Source of the DNA: Bacteroidaceae bacterium
GTDB taxonomy: Bacteria; Bacteroidota; Bacteroidia; Bacteroidales; Bacteroidaceae
Reading direction: 5' to 3'
Length of the DNA: 64,000 bases
Assembly: GCA_017483765.1 (NCBI GenBank)
Contig: JAFUVE010000038.1
Coordinates: 1 to 64,000, forward strand
Position 1 is the first letter of the stretch. Each line of letters begins with the position of its first letter. Shown here piece after piece: positions 34,645 to 43,625 of this stretch. The notes under the pieces are model-generated. The model did not search any database, was not told where the DNA came from, and saw only the letters and a list, made by a program, of their open reading frames with translations. Position numbers and translations under genes: made by a program.

Positions 34645-36153
34645 ATGAACCGGGCATATAAGTCTTCTAATCTTAAAATGAAAACAATGTTTTTGTTTTT
34701 TGTACTAACTTCTTTTGTTCAATCACTATACTCTCAAACATATTATGGGAAAGCAGGCGATTGTAGCTGGAAATATAGTAATAGAACAAATGAGTTAATC
34801 ATCACAGGAAATGGCTATATTGGAGAACTGAAAAATAATGTGGCTATTGGCGGATCTGGTGATGTTGAATTTCAATATCGCAATCAAGTGACATCTATTA
34901 TAATAAACAATGGCCCGACCACAATAGGTAATTCTGTATTTGAGAATTTTACCAACTTAAAGTCTGTTGAGATTCCGGAAAGCGTCACATTAATAGAAGA
35001 TAAAGCTTTTTGTGGATGTCGTCAATTGCCTATGGTCATCATTCCCCAAAATGTAACTTCCATTGGGAAATTCGCTTTTGACAATTGTGGTTTGATTTCT
35101 GTTGAACTCCATGAAGGAATTACTGTAATTGATGAAAATGCATTTTCTAATACTAAATTAAAATCTGTGGCCATCCCAGAAAGTGTAACTACCATCGGTT
35201 ACAGGGCTTTTTATGGTTGTCGTGATTTGAATGCTGTGTCTATTTCCAAAAGCGTTGTATCTATAGGAAATCAATCCTTTTTTGATTGTGGATTAACATC
35301 TCTTACTATACCTGGAAATGTAAAAACAATTGGTGAGTCTGCTTTTGGGTCCTGTAGCGAACTGTCAAACTTAGACATAAAAGAAGGTGTTGAAATCATA
35401 GGTGTTTCTGCTTTTACGAGATGTGACAATTTGATTACAGTGACAATCCCCATAAGTGTGGTTTCGTTTAATGAATCTTTCCAAAGTTGTAGCGGCTTGA
35501 ATTCAGTAATTTTTGAAGATGGATTAGCTTCTGTATCAAAAGGCGCCTTTAAGAATTGTGATAACTTAAAATCTGTGTCGATTCCGGAAAGCATCAAGAG
35601 AATTGGCGATGATTCTTTTTCTGGTTGTAAACAGTTGGAATCCGTCTCTATTCCAGAGAGTGTTGTCAGCATAGGCAGCTATGCTTTTTCTGATTGCACA
35701 AGTTTATTGTCCATAAAGATACCGGAGAGCATCACAACTATTAACAGTAATGCTTTTAGTGGATGTTCTCATCTGAAATATTTGTCCTTACCAAAGAATT
35801 TAACATACATCGAAAATTCTGCCTTTGCCAATTGCCCCAATATCCTAGACATTTATTGTTATGCTGAGTATGTACCAAAACTTACAGGCAGTAATGTCTT
35901 CTATGGCTCAAACATAGAGTACTCCATTTTGCATGTGCCTCAGGATGCAGCAGAGTATTATTCAAGTGCTCCAATATGGAAAAACATTCATAGAATAGTT
36001 CCATTGAAAGAAGAAGATTACCAAGATTATAAAGATGGTAAAGTAGGAAGCCGGGCTTATATGAAACGTGTGTCAGACGTAAATGAGGATGGTAATGTTG
36101 ACATTTCAGACATTGTCCTAATTATAAATGTGATAGCGAATTTCTCCAATTGA
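34645..36153 (+). CDS. BspA-type leucine-rich repeat protein with dockerin tail
   Basis: 502 residues; secreted. The signal peptide follows MKTMFLFFVLTS; starting at the in-frame ATG 34678 would give a tidier signal sequence than 34645. Residues about 80-430 are some fifteen 23-residue LRR_5 repeats of the pattern SVxIPESVxxIGxxAFxxC, as in Prevotella/Tannerella BspA adhesins. The C-terminus DVNEDGNVDISDIVLIINVI is a dockerin-like calcium loop, also present on the 14743 and 51744 proteins. First gene of the 21-kb cluster; probably the surface ligand-binding component. AT-rich compared with the genes that follow. Confidence 0.85.
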   Translation: MNRAYKSSNLKMKTMFLFFVLTSFVQSLYSQTYYGKAGDCSWKYSNRTNELIITGNGYIGELKNNVAIGGSGDVEFQYRNQVTSIIINNGPTTIGNSVFENFTNLKSVEIPESVTLIEDKAFCGCRQLPMVIIPQNVTSIGKFAFDNCGLISVELHEGITVIDENAFSNTKLKSVAIPESVTTIGYRAFYGCRDLNAVSISKSVVSIGNQSFFDCGLTSLTIPGNVKTIGESAFGSCSELSNLDIKEGVEIIGVSAFTRCDNLITVTIPISVVSFNESFQSCSGLNSVIFEDGLASVSKGAFKNCDNLKSVSIPESIKRIGDDSFSGCKQLESVSIPESVVSIGSYAFSDCTSLLSIKIPESITTINSNAFSGCSHLKYLSLPKNLTYIENSAFANCPNILDIYCYAEYVPKLTGSNVFYGSNIEYSILHVPQDAAEYYSSAPIWKNIHRIVPLKEEDYQDYKDGKVGSRAYMKRVSDVNEDGNVDISDIVLIINVIANFSN

Positions 36154-36212
36154 TATTTCTGCGCGAGTCTAATCAGACTATTATAAAACTATATATTAAA
36201 AAACCGACAAGT

Positions 36213-37040
36213 ATGAGATGTAAAAACTGCGGATGGCCCAATAAGGCCGGATTAACCCAATGTACGAAATGTGGTGCTCCCCTCGACATGGAAAATTCCA
36301 ACTCTTCTGGAGGTGGCTATTCACCCACTGTGAATGAGAACAACATAGGTGTTCGCCCTGGTCAGAGCCAATATGGTGGTGATGATTCAGGCTTGAAAAA
36401 GACAATTTTGGAGAATGACGTGTTTGGTCCCCAGCAACCTTCAAATTCCTCGTCAGCTCCTGTGCAATCGTTAAGACAGTGTCCTAAGTGTGGGTATCCT
36501 CTGCGTGATGGCTCAGCAAAGTGTCCGAATTGCAACTATATTCCTAATGGTGTTTCCGAGGAATCACATGGTATGGTACAGCAACAGACTGGTCCGATTC
36601 AGCGGCGTCCAACCAGAAGGGATGTAGATGAAGAAGGTTCAGAATTACAATCCTCAACACAGCCTCAACAAAGAGAAGTAAGACATCATGCCGGATCTGC
36701 AAAGTTCAGCGGTACTATCAATCCTTATATGATGAATATGGAGATGGAACCTGTTTTCACTTTGAAACCATTGCAACGGGAGAATGAGAGAACGAAACCG
36801 GCAATTGTTGAGTTGGAAGGAAAGGAAGTGGTTTTGAACCGCGACAATACAGAGCCTAATAATCCCAGTATCACGTCAAAGGAACAGGCGGTTGTGAAAT
36901 GCGAGAATGGCAAGTGGACAATCACGGACTTGTCGGAACAACACACGACATTTGTTTGTCCAAAACTTCCCGTTGAGTTGAAGGACGGCGACATTATTTT
37001 ATTAGGAAACAGGCTGTTTGAGTTTCATATTCAAGATTAG
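36213..37040 (+). CDS. Double zinc-ribbon protein with C-terminal FHA-like domain
   Basis: 275 residues from the ATG at 36213, where the protein begins directly with a zinc ribbon (MRCKNCGW...CTKCG); an in-frame ATG at 36150 would overlap the previous gene. A second ribbon CPKCGYPL...CPNCNY lies at about 95-118. A disordered Gln/Ser/Arg linker follows, then from about 175 an FHA-like beta fold (VVLNRDNTEPNNPSIT, later DGDIILLGNRLFEF). FHA domains bind phosphothreonine. The glycine-arginine pair typical of the binding loop is replaced by LNRD, so binding may be altered. Likely a cytoplasmic adaptor for the kinases next door. Confidence 0.75.
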   Translation: MRCKNCGWPNKAGLTQCTKCGAPLDMENSNSSGGGYSPTVNENNIGVRPGQSQYGGDDSGLKKTILENDVFGPQQPSNSSSAPVQSLRQCPKCGYPLRDGSAKCPNCNYIPNGVSEESHGMVQQQTGPIQRRPTRRDVDEEGSELQSSTQPQQREVRHHAGSAKFSGTINPYMMNMEMEPVFTLKPLQRENERTKPAIVELEGKEVVLNRDNTEPNNPSITSKEQAVVKCENGKWTITDLSEQHTTFVCPKLPVELKDGDIILLGNRLFEFHIQD

Positions 37041-37067
37041 TTGAGAGTGTTAAATTAAAATACCGTC

Positions 37068-38378
37068 ATGATAGAGCATATAGAACGTTGCAACTTTTCT
37101 TCTGGCGACCTCATCGATAACACATATACTGTTGTGAAATTGCTGGGCGAGGGAACGTTTGGTGTCGTTTACAAAGTCGCAGACTTTAAAGGAAATCTCT
37201 ACGCATTGAAACTGTTGCGATTATGGGAGGTACATCCGACAATTCGAGAAGGTCTGGTTCGCCGCTTTGATATGGAGTATGAAACAGGAAGGATTGACTC
37301 TCCTTACCTTGTTCATTCTATCAGCCATGGTTTCGTATGTGGCAACCCCTATATAGTCATGGAACTATGTACGGGTGGTGACTTGGTTACTCAAAGCGAG
37401 ACAAGAGAATTAGATTTGCCCGTTGTTGCCCGTCACGTGTTGTTAGGCCTAAAGGCATTGCATAGTTGCGGAAAGGTACACCGTGACTTAAAACCAGAGA
37501 ATGTACTTCTGAAAAGCGACGGAATATATGCCTTGACTGATTTTGGTATCTCAGGTGACCGCAATAAGCGGATGACCGAGAGTAATATTCTTGGAAGACC
37601 GAAACAAATATTCGGAACATATGCTTATATACCGCCAGAACAGGTGAAACCAAGGGGGCGTGATTCGACAGTACTTCCTACAACAGATATATTCTCATTC
37701 GGTGTGATGATGTATCAGCTGCTTACCAATGAACTTCCATTTGGGCCTCTTGACGACGAGGGTGATTTGCCGGAATATCTCCGTAACGGAAGAAATGGAA
37801 ATTGGAATAGGGTAGTGTTGAGGCGAAGAGAAGACTGGCAACAATGGAATGCATTAATAACTGGCTGTCTGCGACCAGACTTTCAGCAGCGTATCCAGTC
37901 TGTGGATGAGGCATTGGATTTAGTTCCGCTGCCTCCTAATGAGAATCATCCAGTTGAAGAAAGTCATGAAGACCAGAATCTGGGTTATCAAGTGAGAATA
38001 GTGAATGGAGTGTTGTTGCGTGTTATGCAAGGAGAGGACTACGGGAAGGTGTTTTGGCTTGACAATCTGATAAGTGATGACAGAAGCATTCTGACCATGG
38101 GGCGCAGTGATTACGGAGTGAATAACGACATCAATCTGCATGAAACCGATAGCACATATGTTTCCCGTCACCATTGCACACTTGAGCTAGACTATAGCAT
38201 AGGTTCCTGGGTGATTAGGGATGGACAATGGGTTATGTTCGCAGGAAGAGGTGAGTGGCGAAATTCCACCAATGGTACGTTTGTCAACTCGTCTCAAGTG
38301 AATTCTAACGGCATGGTTTTTAACCCTGGTGATATTATTTCCATAGGTGAGGTGAAACTTAGAGCAGAAGCTTATTGA
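37068..38378 (+). CDS. Ser/Thr protein kinase with C-terminal FHA domain
   Basis: 436 residues, cytoplasmic, no membrane segment. Kinase domain about 16-290: glycine loop GEGTFGVV (27-34), ATP lysine K48, catalytic HRD with D140 in VHRDLKPEN, DFG in LTDFGIS, and PPE in AYIPPEQ. All catalytic residues are present, so it should be active. The C-terminal FHA domain (about 330-436) has GRSDYG, SRHHC and NGTFVN signatures and reads phosphothreonine. Kinase and reader in one chain suggest self-recruitment to phosphorylated partners. Third gene in the cluster, 27 bases after the FHA adaptor. Confidence 0.92.
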   Translation: MIEHIERCNFSSGDLIDNTYTVVKLLGEGTFGVVYKVADFKGNLYALKLLRLWEVHPTIREGLVRRFDMEYETGRIDSPYLVHSISHGFVCGNPYIVMELCTGGDLVTQSETRELDLPVVARHVLLGLKALHSCGKVHRDLKPENVLLKSDGIYALTDFGISGDRNKRMTESNILGRPKQIFGTYAYIPPEQVKPRGRDSTVLPTTDIFSFGVMMYQLLTNELPFGPLDDEGDLPEYLRNGRNGNWNRVVLRRREDWQQWNALITGCLRPDFQQRIQSVDEALDLVPLPPNENHPVEESHEDQNLGYQVRIVNGVLLRVMQGEDYGKVFWLDNLISDDRSILTMGRSDYGVNNDINLHETDSTYVSRHHCTLELDYSIGSWVIRDGQWVMFAGRGEWRNSTNGTFVNSSQVNSNGMVFNPGDIISIGEVKLRAEAY

Positions 38379-38411
38379 TAGCAGTATAAGATATAAATTT
38401 AACTTATCGTT

Positions 38412-40043
38412 ATGGCACAACCAAACAAAACTTATCGACAGACGCTGAGTGGCTCTATAGGAGCGGGAATGAGTTCTGTTTTCAAACCAAACAGTCGGCG
38501 TTATTATATTCTGGAACATAAGGTGACCAGCAAGTATCATAGGGCAGGTGAGGCACAGGAGATTATCGTTGATCAGATAGAACTTGGCCGTGACTCGCAT
38601 TGCCAGGTGAGGTTCGACGATCATTTCAGCACGGTGTCGCGCCATCATGCTGCCATTGTGAAGGATGGTGACGGGTGGAAACTGGTGCAGGTCTCTAAAA
38701 CGAATACAACCTTGCTCAATGGCCATCCTGTGAGAACGGAGTGGTATCTTCAGAACGGCGATGAAATACAACTGTCTATTAACGGTCCGAAACTTGGGTT
38801 TATTATTCCTACTGGCAACAAAGCAACTGTTGGGTCCATCGGACTAACCAGAAGGTTGTCACTATTCAGGCAGCAGGCATTGAGACCTTATAAGAAGGCT
38901 ATCATGTCGATGGCAGCCTTACTTGTGTTGGCATTGGGAATAGGTGGCTTTGTGATTTACAAGCAGGACCAACAGATTAAGGATAATTCAAAATTGTTGG
39001 CAGAGGCCAAGGAGGCTAATGCGAATAATGAGAAGCTGATAGAAGCCCAGAAAACAATTCTTGAGAATCAGAACGCAGAAATAGATAGTATAAAAAAAAT
39101 AAAACCCAGAGAAATAATAAGAGAAAAAACGGTTACTGTAACAGTTCCATCCCCTCCACAAAAAACAATTGTTGTACAAGGTGGTGGTCATGGAGGTGGA
39201 ACAACAAAACAAACTGAAGAAAGGGGGAGGAATTCCAGTCCTGATCCTCTATCTACTATTTCGAAATGTTATCCATCTATTTATCATATTACAGCAATTC
39301 CTTACCTCAAAGGAAATGACGAACCTCTTAAAGATTTAGCATGGACTGGCACGGGATTTCTTCTAAGTGATGGCAAGTTCGTAACTGCTAGACACGTAAC
39401 ATCTCCGTATTATTCAAACGATTTTAGGGTAATAGATGGAATCATACATGTCAGTCCTAATGCAAATGACGGTTTAGTTCTTGCACAAATATTATATAAT
39501 GTAGCAGCCCAATCAGGACATGCTCTTATAAAATTCCATTGTGTCAATGGCAGTGGACATTCCATTGATTTTACATCAGATCAGGTCCAAGATGTTGGAA
39601 CTCATGATGATATTCAAACGTTAGCAAAAACTATTCCATTAGACGAAGGAATGGAAATTCCAGCTGGAACAAAAATTCGTCATGGAGCAACAGGCGCTTA
39701 TGATTATTCTTACGTTCAGATTGGAGGAGGGGGTCTTAGGGCAAACAGAAATCTATCCACAAATCTCAAACAAGGCACAAAGTTATATGTGTTAGGATAT
39801 CCACATAGTATCGGCAAAGGTCAGGAACCAGTCCTTTCGGAAGCTATATGTGCCCAAAATGGACTAAGTAAGGAGAAAGGTTCGCTTTCTGGTACGATAA
39901 TGGCCTCAAATGACAATACAGAATCTGGAAATTCTGGAGGCCCTATTCTTGTATATGATAATGGTAATTGGGAGGTTGTTGCAATTGTATCAGGTGGTAC
40001 TTATCAGAAAGGCCGTTTTGTTCCTATAAGTATGATTCCATAA
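38412..40043 (+). CDS. FHA - membrane - trypsin-like protease fusion
   Basis: 543 residues. An N-terminal FHA domain (about 45-125; GRDSHCQVRF, SRHHAAIV, NGHPV) is cytoplasmic. One membrane helix (about 160-182) is followed by a coiled coil (about 185-235), a Gly/His-rich linker, and a trypsin-like serine protease domain (about 275-543) with H328 in TARHV and S508 in GNSGGP; the Asp is probably in the DNANDG or D-rich region between them and is not assigned. The layout implies that phosphorylation inside the cell could control proteolysis outside the membrane. I know no standard family with this exact order. 33 bases after the kinase. Confidence 0.88.
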   Translation: MAQPNKTYRQTLSGSIGAGMSSVFKPNSRRYYILEHKVTSKYHRAGEAQEIIVDQIELGRDSHCQVRFDDHFSTVSRHHAAIVKDGDGWKLVQVSKTNTTLLNGHPVRTEWYLQNGDEIQLSINGPKLGFIIPTGNKATVGSIGLTRRLSLFRQQALRPYKKAIMSMAALLVLALGIGGFVIYKQDQQIKDNSKLLAEAKEANANNEKLIEAQKTILENQNAEIDSIKKIKPREIIREKTVTVTVPSPPQKTIVVQGGGHGGGTTKQTEERGRNSSPDPLSTISKCYPSIYHITAIPYLKGNDEPLKDLAWTGTGFLLSDGKFVTARHVTSPYYSNDFRVIDGIIHVSPNANDGLVLAQILYNVAAQSGHALIKFHCVNGSGHSIDFTSDQVQDVGTHDDIQTLAKTIPLDEGMEIPAGTKIRHGATGAYDYSYVQIGGGGLRANRNLSTNLKQGTKLYVLGYPHSIGKGQEPVLSEAICAQNGLSKEKGSLSGTIMASNDNTESGNSGGPILVYDNGNWEVVAIVSGGTYQKGRFVPISMIP

Positions 40044-40082
40044 TGAAACGATAAAATTGATTACTTTTATAAAATGTTTTGT

Positions 40083-41003
40083 ATGAAACGTGTATGTATA
40101 TTTATATTTTGTGTAATTGGAACTATTAGTCTTCCAGCACAAAGGATTATAAAGTCTCTTGGACAGGAAATCACAGAGAATGCAATCTCTGGCAGTGTTG
40201 TTCTTGTTCGCCAGTCGTATTATCTTGTTGACAAGACAACCGGTGAAGCATACGGACGTGATAACCGTGACGAATTTGGGTCAAACGTCTCGTTGGGTGT
40301 ACTCACCACAGCTGGTGTTTTGCTGACAAACGAAGCTGCTAATCCTTGGAATTATGAGAAGGACTTTGACTTTAAACAATACGAAAAGGATTATGCTCCT
40401 GAAATTATAAAGACAGAGATTAAGAATGTAGATGATGATCGCTCCTCCTTTTCCGTGCAATCGTCTGCCATGAAGCCAGAGGAGATGAATGGTGTGTTGC
40501 TGGGAAAAATAGAGATTTGCAATTCCTCAAAAATGGAAATCGACGCTGAGCCAGGTAAGAAAGATGGCTGGATTGTATGGTTTCTTAACGACGGAAGTTC
40601 TGATGATATTGAGAGCCAGCATATTTCCATGGAGTCTTATACCGCAAGTCTGGATATCACAAAGAAGAAAGACGTGTATGAAATCAACCAGCCCATAGAT
40701 TCAGCGAGGGTTGTCGGTGGTATATACCTCAATCTGCAGTTTCTGGGCGGCGGGCACGTTGTCTACAAACTAGCTGGATATATGATCCGTCAGGATGGGA
40801 AGTGGGCAGTGAGGAAAATGCCGTTGATAAATAAGGAAAAAGAAATCAAGCCGGATGAGGGGGCCTTGCTGGACATAACCGATGGCGGAACTGGTGGAGA
40901 CACAATATTTACCCCTGTGAGAAAGCCGAAGGATGATGCACAGGATGTGGCGGAACCGTCAAAGATTTCACCAAAAGACAAACCCAAGAAAAAACGTAAA
41001 TAA
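40083..41003 (+). CDS. Secreted protein of the kinase cluster, unknown
   Basis: About 306 residues from the ATG at 40083 (MKRVCIFIFCVIGTISLPAQ is a clear signal peptide; an ATG at 40074 adds three residues). No recognised domain. The middle is beta-rich with many Asp and Ser; the C-terminus is Lys/Pro/Asp-rich (PSKISPKDKPKKKRK). It lies directly against the PP2C gene with no gap. Secreted or periplasmic partner of the phosphatase or protease is a guess from position. Confidence 0.65.
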   Translation: MKRVCIFIFCVIGTISLPAQRIIKSLGQEITENAISGSVVLVRQSYYLVDKTTGEAYGRDNRDEFGSNVSLGVLTTAGVLLTNEAANPWNYEKDFDFKQYEKDYAPEIIKTEIKNVDDDRSSFSVQSSAMKPEEMNGVLLGKIEICNSSKMEIDAEPGKKDGWIVWFLNDGSSDDIESQHISMESYTASLDITKKKDVYEINQPIDSARVVGGIYLNLQFLGGGHVVYKLAGYMIRQDGKWAVRKMPLINKEKEIKPDEGALLDITDGGTGGDTIFTPVRKPKDDAQDVAEPSKISPKDKPKKKRK

Positions 41004-42773
41004 ATGGCAGACATACTGTTTAGGATGGCGGCGAAGACCGATGTTGGTCTGGTCCGCACGAATAATGAGGATAATTTTCAGGCTTCGGCTGACTTGTCGC
41101 AGTCGCCGATGCGGTGGGTGAACAACCAGCAGTATTCGTTGGGACCGAAAGGTGCGCTGTTGGTAGTGGCTGACGGCATGGGCGGCATGAACGCAGGTGA
41201 GGTGGCTTCTGAAATTGCCATCAACACGGTGATAGACATGTTCGCCCCTGAGAACATCACAGACGAGGTGGCCCGGTCGCGTCAGAGCATAGAGAAGTTC
41301 ATGAAAGGCGTAGTAGTGGAGGCTGACACGCGTATCAAACAGCATGCCAAAGAGTTTCCAGAAAGCCGTGGTATGGGTACCACAATTGTGATTGCATGGA
41401 TGTTTGATGGACAAACTTATGTGACTTGGTGTGGCGACAGTCGGGCGTATATTTACAATCCGGCTACTGGGTTATTCCAAATCAGCAAGGATCACAGCTA
41501 TGTCCAGACCTTAATTGATGATGGCAAACTCACGAAAGAAGAAGCCTTCGACTTCCCTGACTCCAATATCATCACCCGCTCACTATGCGACGGTGGTCCG
41601 AAAGCACAGCCGGAGTGCCTGACTATTCCGCAGCCTTTATGCAACGGAGATATCATTTTGCTCTGCTCCGACGGCTTGAACGGGATGATTCGTGATGAGG
41701 AAATCGAGAAGATTATCACACACGAGCAGAATGACTTGAGCCTGCTGGTGGACCAGTTAATCAGCGCAGCTAAGGAAGCGGGGGGTGCAGACAATGTTAC
41801 AGTGGCTCTGGCGCAGGTCACCTCTGGAGGAGAGAAATCCCAGCCCGGCAGGATTCCTTTCCAGAAGCGGACACGCCAGAAGAAGACATCCATGACCATT
41901 GACGATAACGGCACATCTTGCCTCAATGCCGATGACAGTGATGGGAAGTCTCATAAAGGACTGATCATTACGTTTGTATCTCTTTTGCTGCTCGCTTTGG
42001 CTGCACTGGCTGTCTGGAGATTCTGCCCTGACATCTTTGGAGGTAAGAATGATGGGACATCCATTACAAACAAAGATTCTCTTTATGTTACTCCACAGGA
42101 CAACACGGAACCGGATGAGGCAGGGTCCGATGTGGAAGGCGAGAATGAACTCCCTGAGGATACAAAAGAAGAAAACGATGGCGAAGCCCGTGACGAAACC
42201 TCCACACAGCCGGCCGCGCCGTCCTCTCCAAAAATAAGTTTGCCGGTAAAGAAGTTGGATATTCCTGAAAAACTGAGACCGCAACAAAGAAATGTGAAGG
42301 ACGAGGCGGCTGCCGGAGGGAAAAACTCGGTGACGCCCGATAATTCCCCCAAGAGACAAACGCCAGTTCAAAATCCCCAAATAAAGGAAAAGCAAAATCC
42401 CCGGAGTGGCGAGGATTCCCCCTCTAAGCCTGTGTCTGAAACCGAAAGCACTTCGCCTCCCACGCGTCAGCTGCCTCCAGGGTTCACTCCCATTAACAAG
42501 GACGGACAGCCGGATGGGAAACCTGAAAAAACACCTAAGCCAGATGAAAGCTCCAAACCAAAAGGTGGTGATAATACCTTTACACCGATTCCACGTAAGG
42601 GAGGTGAAAGTTCTGAGATGATAGAGCACGTTGTGAAAGAAGGAGAAACATTGTCGTCCATTCTGAACACTAATGACAAAAAAGTCATCAATGAGGTGGC
42701 TCGCTTGAATAAAATCAATCCAGACCATCTCGTTCCTGGCAGACATATTTTTATCTTAAAAAGAAAAAAATGA
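41004..42773 (+). CDS. PP2C phosphatase - membrane - LysM fusion
   Basis: 589 residues. PP2C-type Ser/Thr phosphatase (about 1-265) with metal-binding motifs VADGMGGM, GDSRAYIYN, CSDGLNGMI and GADNVTVAL, so probably active. One membrane segment (about 318-340, LIITFVSLLLLALAALAVW). A long Pro/Glu/Lys-rich periplasmic stalk follows, then a LysM domain at the end (VVKEGETLSSIL...VARLNKINPDHLVPG) that binds peptidoglycan. It would reverse the kinases and is tethered to the cell wall. It overlaps the next gene by four bases (ATGA). Confidence 0.93.
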   Translation: MADILFRMAAKTDVGLVRTNNEDNFQASADLSQSPMRWVNNQQYSLGPKGALLVVADGMGGMNAGEVASEIAINTVIDMFAPENITDEVARSRQSIEKFMKGVVVEADTRIKQHAKEFPESRGMGTTIVIAWMFDGQTYVTWCGDSRAYIYNPATGLFQISKDHSYVQTLIDDGKLTKEEAFDFPDSNIITRSLCDGGPKAQPECLTIPQPLCNGDIILLCSDGLNGMIRDEEIEKIITHEQNDLSLLVDQLISAAKEAGGADNVTVALAQVTSGGEKSQPGRIPFQKRTRQKKTSMTIDDNGTSCLNADDSDGKSHKGLIITFVSLLLLALAALAVWRFCPDIFGGKNDGTSITNKDSLYVTPQDNTEPDEAGSDVEGENELPEDTKEENDGEARDETSTQPAAPSSPKISLPVKKLDIPEKLRPQQRNVKDEAAAGGKNSVTPDNSPKRQTPVQNPQIKEKQNPRSGEDSPSKPVSETESTSPPTRQLPPGFTPINKDGQPDGKPEKTPKPDESSKPKGGDNTFTPIPRKGGESSEMIEHVVKEGETLSSILNTNDKKVINEVARLNKINPDHLVPGRHIFILKRKK

Positions 42774-43609
42774 TGAATATAACAATTGGAAGAAATCCGA
42801 AGAGCACTATCTCCGTGAGTGACAGTTATGACACGGTGAGTTATGACCATGCCGAGATATACATGGATGGAGTGAACATCATGTTTATTGACCACAGCAG
42901 CAATGGCACAGTCATTAATGATCAGAAGATTCAGAATCTCACGGTGAGCATCTACCGCGGTGATGTAATCAAGCTGGCAGGCCGGTATCTGCTCAGCTGG
43001 GATGTGATAGAGCAGTATGTGGGGATACCCGGGCGGCCGACAGTCACGCGTAACAGCCATGGCGAGATAGCTTCTCCAGTCTCACCTGACAGAAACGGAC
43101 GTGTCACGTGGAACAAAAATGAGGTAGTGACTCCTGGTCAGCGGTTAGCCGGCATCCCGTCGTATAACGATTATGAAAGACGTGAGCCTGAGAGAAATGC
43201 GTGGGCTTCGCGTGAAGAGAACGACGGCCGGTTGTCTCCCTCCGAGGAGAAGGATATTGATGCTTGGAACTGGGGTGCATTCTTCTTCGGCTGGATTTGG
43301 GGTGTCTTCAACAAGGTTTACCTCTCGCTTGTTCAGCTTGTATGCAATGTTGTGATTTTTTTTGCCAATGCGAACGGCTTGTTGGCGATAGGCGCAGTCT
43401 TCCAGCTCGCCAGCCTCGGCGTTGCGATATGGATGGGCGTGAAAGGATCTCGTTTGGCTTGGAATCAGCATGCTTACGACTCGTTTGAGCATTTCAAGCG
43501 GGTGAGGCATGGCTGGAATATAGCTGCGCTGATCACCTTCTGTGTGCTGATACTCGTATCGATTCTCTCTCTCCTACTGTTTATGGATGTTATTTCCCGT
43601 CTGGTCTGA
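42770..43609 (+). CDS. FHA-domain membrane protein
   Basis: 279 residues. N-terminal FHA domain (about 1-80): IGRNPKSTI, SYDHAEIYM, SSNGTVIND. The second half is a membrane part with at least three hydrophobic helices; a WNWGAFFFGWIWG segment resembles the aromatic signature of DUF2628-type small membrane proteins. It would hold phosphorylated partners at the inner membrane. It overlaps the PP2C gene by four bases and is followed by the large kinase. Confidence 0.8.
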   Translation: MMNITIGRNPKSTISVSDSYDTVSYDHAEIYMDGVNIMFIDHSSNGTVINDQKIQNLTVSIYRGDVIKLAGRYLLSWDVIEQYVGIPGRPTVTRNSHGEIASPVSPDRNGRVTWNKNEVVTPGQRLAGIPSYNDYERREPERNAWASREENDGRLSPSEEKDIDAWNWGAFFFGWIWGVFNKVYLSLVQLVCNVVIFFANANGLLAIGAVFQLASLGVAIWMGVKGSRLAWNQHAYDSFEHFKRVRHGWNIAALITFCVLILVSILSLLLFMDVISRLV

Positions 43610-43625
43610 TAATAAGCTCCTCGTA

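Noticed and set aside
41757..42746. 329-codon minus-strand frame opposite the PP2C gene
   Set aside because: Antisense shadow; low-complexity product.
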